Origin: DASVWH01 sp036389715
Lineage (GTDB): Bacteria > Acidobacteriota > Blastocatellia > Pyrinomonadales > Pyrinomonadaceae
Reading direction: 5' to 3'
DNA: 9,825 nucleotides
NCBI GenBank assembly: GCA_036389715.1
Contig: DASVWH010000035.1
Span: 1-9,825 of the forward strand
The notes beneath the pieces are model-generated. The model did no database searches and was not told the DNA's origin. It saw only the letters and a list, made by a program, of their open reading frames with translations. The position numbers and the translations under genes are program-made. Positions 1 through 6,033 of this stretch are shown piece by piece (positions within the stretch are counted from its first letter, which is position 1; every line of letters begins with the position of its first letter).

Positions 1-2879
1 AGCAGCTGCTCAAGGATCGGGCCGGGCAGCTTCATCATCCCGCTCAGGTCAAAGAACTTGAGCGTCCCGTAGAGCAGCAGGCACTGAAGGCCGACGATGA
101 CGGAGAGCACCAGCAGCTTTGAGCCGATGTACGGGAGCAGCCCTAGATTGACCATCCGCTCGCGGTTGTAGACGGCCCGCTCCCTGATGACCTCGCGGGC
201 CGAGACGCTGGTTCCGAACCAGATGGCCACCAGCGCCAGCATGAAGTAGGGAAAGTCGCGCGGCTGGTCCTGGCCGACGACGAGGTAAGTGAGAAAAGCG
301 ATGATCGGGGCCTGCCCGAAGAGAATCACCAGGTTGAACTTGTCGCGCGAGAGCACCTCCATGTAGCGGCGCGCGAGCGTTCCCCACTGGCGCAGGGAAT
401 CCGTCACGGTCGGGCGGCGCGCCGGGACCGGCGGGGCTGCCGGCTGTCCTTTCAAGCCCGCCAGCGGTTGCAGGACGTGCTGCTGGTACTGCGGCGTTCT
501 CTGGAAACGCTGCTTCCATTCCTCCGCGACCTCTTCGGCAATCTGCTCCTTGCGCAGCTTGAAGGCCTGCTTCTGTTCCTTGCTCGCGTCGGGCGGCAGC
601 GGCTGGAGCTTGGCCGTCTTCTCTTCAATCGGGGCTTCCAGTTTATCGTAGAGGTCTTTGAAGCTGTCGGCCTTGATATGCGCGAGGGCTTCCTTCGGCG
701 CACCGTACCAGACGAGCTTGCCGCGCATCATGACGACGATCTTGTCGAAGAGCCTGACGTTCTCCATCGCGTGAGTGGTCAGGATAACGGTCCGCCCGCT
801 CTCGGCGATCTGGCGGAAGAGACGCATGATCTTCTCTTCGGTCGCCGGGTCGAGCCCCGATGTCGGCTCGTCGAGGAAGATGACGGAGGGCTTGGTGATG
901 AGTTCGACGGCGATGGAGACGCGCTTGCGCTGGCCGCCGGAAAGCTGCCCGACCGGCACGTCGCGCCGCTCTGAAAGGCCCGTCACGTCCATCACCTCGC
1001 CGACGATCTGGTCTATCTCCTGGACCGAGACATCGCGCGAGAGACGCAGCCGGGCCACGTAATAGAGCGTGCGATAGACGGTCAGCTCGCGGTGAATGAT
1101 GTCGTCCTGCGGGACGTAGCCGATGGACTGCTTGAGCGAATCCAGATGCTGGTAGAGGTCCAGGTTATTAATCAGCACGCGCCCGCTCGACGCCGGACGC
1201 ATCCCGTTCATGGAGTCCATCAGCGTTGACTTGCCAGCGCCGGAGGGGCCGAGCAGCCCGACGAACTCGTTGGGCTGAATCGTCAGGTCAACGTCGTCGA
1301 GCAGCTTAATCATGCCGCCGCCCGAGCGGTTCGGGACGACCTTCGTAATATCAATCACGTCAATGCGCGTCTTCGAGCGGGTGTCGAAGACGGCGACACC
1401 GCGCTGCGCGTCCACCTGCATGACGAAGGGGCCGATCTGCACTATGTCCTGGCCCTGGAGCTGCCGCCTGCCGCTGATGCGCGCGCCGTTGACGTAGATG
1501 CCGTTGGTCGAGCCCACGTCTTCGACGAAGACGCTCCCGTTGATGTTCAGGAGGCGCGCGTGATGATTGGAGATTTGCAGCCCGTCGAGATGAATGTCAT
1601 TGTCCGGCGCACGCCCGACGGAGAGCTGCGGCTTGCCGCCGAACATCAACTGCATCAAGAGCTGCGGCTGTGCGCCACCGGCGGCGGGCGGTTGATTGAG
1701 CGCGCCTGAGCCGCCCTTGAAGACCATCGTCTGGCCGCGCGCGTTGTCCATCATCGGACTGGAGACGGGCGGCACGGGCACTGGAATCGGGGCCTGCGCC
1801 GATGCGCCGCTCGAAATGGCGACCGAACGCTGGCCTGTATTCTGCGCACCGGCGGGCGCCGGGCGCGACGGGTCAACGAAGCGCAGGACCGGGCCGCCCA
1901 GCCCGAGCTGAATCCGGTCGTCGTGATAAAGCGGCGTCGGCGAAGTGATGCGCTGCTCGTTGAGCAGCGTCCCGTTGAAGCTGCCGAGGTCTACGAGGAC
2001 GAACTGGCCGTCGCGTCTCTGAACCTCGGCGTGGCGGCGCGAGACGACGGCCGAAGAGGCTTCGATGGCCACCTCCATGCCGGGGTCGCGCCCGAGCCGC
2101 ATCACGTCCTTCGTCATCAGGATGCGCTCGATGCTGCCCGTCCCGCTCCTGACCACCTCGATGACGGGAGCCTGGGCCGGGGCGGAGGGCTTCGGCGGCG
2201 CAGGAGGAGCACCAGCCTGTTGCGGCACAGGCGGCGGCTGGGCGGGGCGTTGTTGTTGGGCGGCAGGCCGCTGCGGCTGCGCCGGGGCGGGCGGGCGTTG
2301 CTGCTGCTGCGGCGGCGGCGGTTGTGCAGGCGGCGCGTAGGGCTGCCGGGTCGGGGTCGGCGGCGCGGGCGGCGGCGCGGCGTGCGCGGGCGGTTGCTGC
2401 GGCTGTTGAAAGGGCGGCTGGGCCGTCGGCGGTGGCGCTTGGAAAGGAGACTGCGGCGCACGCCCCTGAGGAGCGGCGGCCGCTTCGTCGCCCTTCGTGG
2501 CGCGCGGCAGGTCGCGGTGCGTCTCCATCTCAGAAAGCTCAACGGGGGCGGGCGGCGGCGTTGTCGCTTCGATGCGGGCGACGACCATCAGGGGGCCGCC
2601 CGCGCCGAACTGGACGCGCGCGCCGGGCCGGACCTCCGTCGGCTGCATGACGCGCTGGCCGTTGAGAAAAGTGCCGAAGCTGGAATTGATGTCGGCGAGC
2701 AGGCAGCGTCCTTCCTTGAAACGAAACTCGGCGTGCTTGCGCGAGACCATCGGATACTCCGACTGGTTGAAAACGATGTGGCATTCCGCCGGGTCACGTC
2801 CGATCCTGACGGTCTGCTGGTCAAAAGCACGCTCGGGGCGCGCTTGCCCCTGGCGCTCTTCGATTAGAACTATTCTCAT
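1..2879 (-). CDS. Triple-FHA-domain ABC-2 type exporter (ABCG-like half-transporter), 3' end beyond window
   Basis: One uninterrupted frame of 959 visible codons runs off the left edge, so the C-terminus is missing. Domains in order: FHA1, residues about 3-100 (GR 27-28, S46, H49, N73-G74); a Pro/Gln/Ala-rich linker, about 110-240; FHA2, about 245-335 (GR 263-264, S280, H283, N302-G303); a shorter linker; FHA3, about 405-490 (GR 422-423, S437, H440, N459-G460). An ABC ATPase follows at about 510-740, with Walker A GPSGAGKST (K550), signature LSGGQ (646-650) and Walker B FLDEP (D670, E671). A charged segment leads into an ABC-2 membrane domain with helices near 848-870, 876-896 and 914-938, and an ABCG-like RERAVYNRER stretch after the second. 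The start follows AGGG with 7-nt spacing. FHA domains bind phosphothreonine, so this is probably an exporter controlled by the kinase encoded nearby. Rv1747 of Mycobacterium tuberculosis is similar but has two FHA domains. The substrate cannot be told from sequence. Confidence 0.93.
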   Translation of the reverse strand, partial: MRIVLIEERQGQARPERAFDQQTVRIGRDPAECHIVFNQSEYPMVSRKHAEFRFKEGRCLLADINSSFGTFLNGQRVMQPTEVRPGARVQFGAGGPLMVVARIEATTPPPAPVELSEMETHRDLPRATKGDEAAAAPQGRAPQSPFQAPPPTAQPPFQQPQQPPAHAAPPPAPPTPTRQPYAPPAQPPPPQQQQRPPAPAQPQRPAAQQQRPAQPPPVPQQAGAPPAPPKPSAPAQAPVIEVVRSGTGSIERILMTKDVMRLGRDPGMEVAIEASSAVVSRRHAEVQRRDGQFVLVDLGSFNGTLLNEQRITSPTPLYHDDRIQLGLGGPVLRFVDPSRPAPAGAQNTGQRSVAISSGASAQAPIPVPVPPVSSPMMDNARGQTMVFKGGSGALNQPPAAGGAQPQLLMQLMFGGKPQLSVGRAPDNDIHLDGLQISNHHARLLNINGSVFVEDVGSTNGIYVNGARISGRRQLQGQDIVQIGPFVMQVDAQRGVAVFDTRSKTRIDVIDITKVVPNRSGGGMIKLLDDVDLTIQPNEFVGLLGPSGAGKSTLMDSMNGMRPASSGRVLINNLDLYQHLDSLKQSIGYVPQDDIIHRELTVYRTLYYVARLRLSRDVSVQEIDQIVGEVMDVTGLSERRDVPVGQLSGGQRKRVSIAVELITKPSVIFLDEPTSGLDPATEEKIMRLFRQIAESGRTVILTTHAMENVRLFDKIVVMMRGKLVWYGAPKEALAHIKADSFKDLYDKLEAPIEEKTAKLQPLPPDASKEQKQAFKLRKEQIAEEVAEEWKQRFQRTPQYQQHVLQPLAGLKGQPAAPPVPARRPTVTDSLRQWGTLARRYMEVLSRDKFNLVILFGQAPIIAFLTYLVVGQDQPRDFPYFMLALVAIWFGTSVSAREVIRERAVYNRERMVNLGLLPYIGSKLLVLSVIVGLQCLLLYGTLKFFDLSGMMKLPGPILEQL

Positions 2880-2943
2880 ACTGATTCCCTAAGATTCATG
2901 GTCCTAGACCTGTGAGCCGCGAGACGGCCTTCCGGCCTTTTTT
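2880..2943 (+). terminator. Weak hairpin plus T8 tract, plus-strand polarity, in the gap between two minus-strand genes
   Basis: In the 64-bp gap, GGCC-TTCC-GGCC (2926-2937) is followed directly by eight T residues (2938-2945). This is the layout of an intrinsic terminator for plus-strand transcripts. The stem is only 4 bp and no plus-strand gene precedes it, so it could at most limit antisense transcription. For the minus-strand genes it has the wrong polarity. It therefore does not separate the zinc-ribbon gene from the FHA-ABC gene, which probably share a transcript. The gap also contains the AGGG ribosome-binding site of the FHA-ABC gene (2887-2890). Confidence 0.2.
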
Positions 2944-4257
2944 TTACTCTTTGCCGATTCTGAACGAGTTAAGAATTACGGGCAACTCGCCTTTGACGCC
3001 GACATCGTCCGCGCTCTTGAGCTCGGGCGCGAGAGAGGTGGCGAGCATCAGGAGCGTCGCGCCGTTTCTTTGGCCTTCGACGCCCGGCGGCAGGAAGATG
3101 ACGCGCCCCCAGAGCTTGATGTCGCCCTTGTCGGTCCCGCGCGAGACGCTCTCGAAGCGCAGCTCGTAGGCGTCGAGCGAGTTGACCTTCGTCGGCCCTT
3201 CCGAAACCTTACGGTATTCGGGGAAACTCTTCGAGAAGCTGTTGCTCAAGGATTCGGCCACCTTCGGAAAAGTGTCGCGGTCGCCCTCGAACGTGCCCTT
3301 GCTGGTGTACCAGCCGACGGCGAAATTCTCCTGCGTGTAGTTGGGCGGCAGCATCCGCTCGACCTTGGCGAAGTTGCTGGCCCCGGGCACGCCTGCCTTC
3401 GGGTCCCTGGTCCAGGTGTTCGGGTAGTAGAACGAAAAGTCAACGTAATGGTCCGCCAGCTTGCCGTCTAGATTATCGGCGGAGTTGACGAACCCGGTCG
3501 TGTTCGGCGGCGGCTCTGGAACACTCGCGGGCGCTGGCGTCGAAGCGGCGGTCGTGTTCGCGTTGGCGTTGCCCGTATTGGCCGTCGCGTTGGCGTTCGC
3601 ATTCGCGTTCGCATTGGAGTTCGCGTTGGCCGTCGCGTTGGCGTTAGACGTGCCAGCCTCGCCCTTCTTGTAGAAGAGGAAGTACCAGGCGGCGGCGCTG
3701 CCGAGGAGGGCGACGACGATTAGTCCGATGATGAGCGGCAGGCGGCTGCGCCTGGCCCCGGCCGCGGCGCTCGGCGCTGGCTGCTGGTACGCACCCTGCG
3801 GCCTCTGCTGGTAATGGCCCTGCGGCTGCGGCGGCGCTCCCGCGGGGGGCATCGGTTGATAGTAGGGCTGCGGCTGCTGTTGCTGCGGCTGGTAGGGCTG
3901 CGTCGGCGTGCCCTGCGGGTGCTGTGGCGCGGGCGGCGGATAGCCCGGCGGCGGCGCGGCAGGCGGCTGCGGCGGATTGACCGGCCCCGTGTCGGGCCGA
4001 CGAATATCGGTCGTCGGCGTCGGGAAAGAGGCCATCGTCTTGTTCAGGTCCGCCGACTCCGGCAGCTCTGGCATCCGCGTGACCGTGGCCTCCGGGTCAA
4101 ACTGGTCGCTGATATTGATCGTCGGATTCAAATCATAGCTGGTCGGAGCCTGGCTGCTCGCCGGCGTCGCATCGGGCTCCAGCCGCCCGCCATCGTTAGT
4201 GCAGAATTTCTGCGTGTCGTCTTGATAAGTGCGACCGCATTTGGGACAACGTTGCAT
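2944..4257 (-). CDS. Zinc-ribbon, single-pass membrane protein with C-terminal extracytoplasmic domain
   Basis: The protein has 437 residues. The N-terminus is a zinc ribbon with C4, C7 and C19, the last in a CTNDG motif. Residues about 28-90 are acidic and Thr-rich and contain two DLNxT motifs (42-46 and 70-74). A long Pro/Gln/Tyr-rich stretch follows to about 165. One transmembrane helix (about 173-195) is flanked by RRSR and KK, which predicts the N-terminus in the cytoplasm and the C-terminus outside. Just outside is an Asn-Ala repeat (about 205-240), then a compact domain of about 180 residues containing YYPNTWTRDP and ending in VILNSFRIGKE. Its layout resembles PsbP-like or DUF1795-like domains found in other bacterial membrane proteins, but I recognise this only weakly. 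The gene lies 64 bp upstream of the FHA-ABC gene on the same strand, so the two are probably co-transcribed. A role as adaptor or phosphorylation target in the kinase pathway is inferred. The ribosome-binding site is weak, with GAGG about 12 nt before the ATG. Confidence 0.88.
   Translation of the reverse strand: MQRCPKCGRTYQDDTQKFCTNDGGRLEPDATPASSQAPTSYDLNPTINISDQFDPEATVTRMPELPESADLNKTMASFPTPTTDIRRPDTGPVNPPQPPAAPPPGYPPPAPQHPQGTPTQPYQPQQQQPQPYYQPMPPAGAPPQPQGHYQQRPQGAYQQPAPSAAAGARRSRLPLIIGLIVVALLGSAAAWYFLFYKKGEAGTSNANATANANSNANANANANATANTGNANANTTAASTPAPASVPEPPPNTTGFVNSADNLDGKLADHYVDFSFYYPNTWTRDPKAGVPGASNFAKVERMLPPNYTQENFAVGWYTSKGTFEGDRDTFPKVAESLSNSFSKSFPEYRKVSEGPTKVNSLDAYELRFESVSRGTDKGDIKLWGRVIFLPPGVEGQRNGATLLMLATSLAPELKSADDVGVKGELPVILNSFRIGKE
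3552..3645 (-). repeat. Asn-Ala coding repeat (degenerate hexanucleotide tract)
   Basis: Within the zinc-ribbon membrane protein, residues about 205-236 alternate Asn and Ala, with occasional Thr, Ser and Gly. They are encoded by degenerate copies of a 6-bp unit (on the plus strand, variants of GCGTTG/GCGTTC/GCATTC). The tract lies directly after the transmembrane helix and probably acts as a flexible spacer that lifts the outer domain off the membrane. Near-identical hexamers are prone to slippage in steps of two residues without loss of frame. Confidence 0.8.
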
Positions 4258-4372
4258 GCTGTTATGAGCCTCGATTCTAAGAGATGAAAGAATTTGGTCA
4301 TTGATTCATTCGATTCATTTAATAAATGAACAAATGAGCCAGTGAATCAATGAATCAACGAATCAATTCTCC
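4258..4372. repeat. AT-rich intergenic octamer repeat array with 17-bp palindrome
   Basis: This 115-bp gap between two minus-strand genes is far more AT-rich than its surroundings. Three tandem octamers (TGAATCAA, TGAATCAA, CGAATCAA) occupy 4343-4366. Related copies in inverted orientation (TTGATTCA, then CGATTCA) occupy 4301-4317, so the two arms can form a long imperfect hairpin. Between them is TTCATTTAATAAATGAA (4314-4330), a palindrome with 8-bp arms around one central base. The gap is the 3' end of the TPR gene and the promoter-proximal region of the zinc-ribbon gene. It could be a transcription terminator, a binding site for a dimeric regulator, or a dispersed genomic repeat. Confidence 0.7.
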
Positions 4373-5641
4373 CTACTTGCCTTTTGCGATTTTGGCCTGA
4401 AGCCTGGCGTTGCCGGGATCGAGTTGGAGTGCGCGCTGGTAGGCGCGCATCGCGTCGCTGCCGCGCCCGCCCTTAACGTAACCGTCGCCGACGCCTTCGA
4501 GGCCGAACGCTCCGGCCAACTGCTTGCGCTCGCCTGCGTTGGCAAAGTCCGCCGCGCGGTTATAGATTTTCTCCGCGTCCTCGAAGCGCTCGGTCCCGAG
4601 ATAAGCCGAGCCGAGCACGTAGTAGGGCGAAAAGCTGCGCGGGCTGACTTCGATGGCCTGCTTGAGCCTCGTCTCGGCCTCTTCAAAGCGCTTCTTGACG
4701 ACCAGCATCCGTCCGAGCAGAAAGAGCGCCGACGGGTTGCGCGCGTCGAGTTCGAGCGCACGCCTGAGCACGGCCTCGGAATTGTCCCAGCGCTGCTCGG
4801 ACTGTAGAGCATCGGCGATCAGGACGAGCGTCGGCGCGTCTTTGGCCAGTTCGGCGGCACGACTATAGAGCGGCTCGGCCTCGCTCGCCCGGCCGGTCTT
4901 TCTCAGCAGCCGCGCCAGATGAACGTAAGCCACCGCGAACTGCGAATCAAGCTCGATGGCGCGGCGGTAAGCCTGCTCCGTGTCCGCGCCCGTCAGGCCG
5001 CGCGCTTCGAGCGCGACGCCGAGACGGTCGTAGGCCACCGCGTTGGAAGACTGCATCTGGATGGCACGCCGCGCGAAAATCTCTGCGTCCGTCAAACGGC
5101 TCGCGCTGTTACCGGCCGAGCGCGGCTGGACGAGGACGAAGCTGAGCGCGATGAAAACGTCCGGGTTCAATTGCGCCGAGGCGGCCGCCTGCCTGTAAGC
5201 CTTCTCGGCCTCGTCCCAGCGCTGCTGGTCCGTGTAGACGTTGCCGAGGCCGTACCACCCGCGCCAGTCGCGCGGCTTGAGCTGGCCCGCGCTGCGGTAA
5301 GCCTTCTCGGCCTCGCCGTACTTGCGTGCGTCGCGCGCGGTGTTGGCTTCGTCCAGGGCATCCTCGAAACGCTCTTCGGCGTCGGCCGGAGGCAGCGCCG
5401 CAGTGCCGCCCGCGCCCGAGCTTCTCGGCGGACGCGCACTGCCGCGCGTCGTCGGCGGCTTGATTCCTCCCGTTCGCCGCTTGCCGCTGGTCTCCGGGTT
5501 GCGCGGCCTGAAGATGCCCGCGCCGCCGCCCAGGTCGCCGCCCGCCTCCTGCGCGCGCACCGGCGCACCGGTCACGAGCATGAGGCAGATAACGAGCGCA
5601 GCCGTCTTCAAGGCCCGGTTCAAGATGCTGTCAGGTTTCAT
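4373..5641 (-). CDS. Secreted TPR-repeat protein
   Basis: From the chosen start the protein has 422 residues. Residues 1-30 are a Sec-type signal peptide: basic start, hydrophobic core LVICLMLV, and a cleavage site after VRA, before Q31. A low-complexity basic Gly/Pro/Arg linker follows to about residue 85. The rest is a continuous TPR array of about eight or nine 34-residue repeats, recognisable by units such as GWYGLGNVYTDQQRWDEAEKAY and ALFLLGRMLVVKKRFEEAE. No enzymatic domain is visible, so it is probably a periplasmic or outer-surface scaffold. Two ATGs are adjacent, at 5644 and 5641. GAGG (5652-5649) is 4 nt from the first and 7 nt from the second, so the second is preferred. The frame stays open upstream to 5944, but that extension would bury the signal peptide. 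The partner protein is unknown. The position between the kinase and the zinc-ribbon gene suggests, without proof, a role in the same process. Confidence 0.88.
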   Translation of the reverse strand: MKPDSILNRALKTAALVICLMLVTGAPVRAQEAGGDLGGGAGIFRPRNPETSGKRRTGGIKPPTTRGSARPPRSSGAGGTAALPPADAEERFEDALDEANTARDARKYGEAEKAYRSAGQLKPRDWRGWYGLGNVYTDQQRWDEAEKAYRQAAASAQLNPDVFIALSFVLVQPRSAGNSASRLTDAEIFARRAIQMQSSNAVAYDRLGVALEARGLTGADTEQAYRRAIELDSQFAVAYVHLARLLRKTGRASEAEPLYSRAAELAKDAPTLVLIADALQSEQRWDNSEAVLRRALELDARNPSALFLLGRMLVVKKRFEEAETRLKQAIEVSPRSFSPYYVLGSAYLGTERFEDAEKIYNRAADFANAGERKQLAGAFGLEGVGDGYVKGGRGSDAMRAYQRALQLDPGNARLQAKIAKGK

Positions 5642-6033
5642 CATCGTTCCTCTCAACAAAAGATCGTCCGCTGTTCCTGTTGACCATCTAAAGACGCCGC
5701 TCAAAGCGGGCAGCGCCCGCAGAGTTGAGCCTGCCTCGACGCGCGCCGCCGCAGCATGCAGGCCCGTTCTTCGATTGGCACGACCGATTCCGCCGGGCAC
5801 GATAAAGAGGTCGCACGGCTTTACAAGCTCAGGTGGGTACTGTGCGGGCGTCACGCGGCCGCCCTCGAAGCCCTGCGCGCTGAAGGCGCTCCAGCAGCAG
5901 CCGCATTGCTTGATGCGGGATGACTCTCCGGCAGTCGTCTGCAAGCAGGGGGTGTACTCCGACCATGTGCCGTCTTTTATTCCTCTGTGCCTGACGAGGA
6001 GGCAGTTAACATCTTGCGTAAGCCCTGGGCCGC
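5642..6033. other. Gap between kinase gene and TPR gene, no confident gene
   Basis: This 392-bp gap lies between two minus-strand genes and holds the TPR gene's ribosome-binding site (GAGAGGA, 5654-5648) and a strong stem-loop (5699-5730). The TPR frame remains open across it as far as an ATG at 5944. Codons 5944 to about 5790 mostly end in G or C, as in a real high-GC gene, but the bias fades nearer the TPR gene. Short frames of 46 to 55 codons exist on both strands and none has a convincing ribosome-binding site. I see no clear intrinsic terminator after the kinase gene. Confidence 0.5.
5699..5730 (-). promoter_or_regulatory. Stem-loop in the upstream region of the TPR gene
   Basis: The two-part stem pairs GCTCAA (5699-5704) with TTGAGC (5725-5730), and inside it GCGGGC (5706-5711) with GCCCGC (5715-5720) around a 3-nt loop. 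That gives 12 base pairs with an asymmetric bulge of 1 against 4 nt. It ends 55 nt before the TPR start. On the minus strand only three T residues follow the inner stem, so it is a poor intrinsic terminator. A regulatory stem, an attenuator or a processing site between the kinase and TPR transcripts is more likely. Confidence 0.45.

Noticed and set aside
1923..2867. Plus-strand open frame of 314 codons opposite the FHA region
   Set aside because: The translation is dominated by Arg, Gly and Leu runs that mirror the Pro/Gln-rich linker on the other strand. The minus frame contains intact FHA domains.
2926..2945. Intrinsic terminator ending the zinc-ribbon gene
   Set aside because: The T tract follows the hairpin on the plus strand, whereas the gene is on the minus strand, so the polarity is wrong. 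It is kept only as a weak plus-strand terminator.
5756..5923. Plus-strand frame of 55 codons in the kinase-TPR gap
   Set aside because: It has no ribosome-binding site, and the share of codons ending in G or C is lower than I would expect for a real gene in this window. No recognisable motif.
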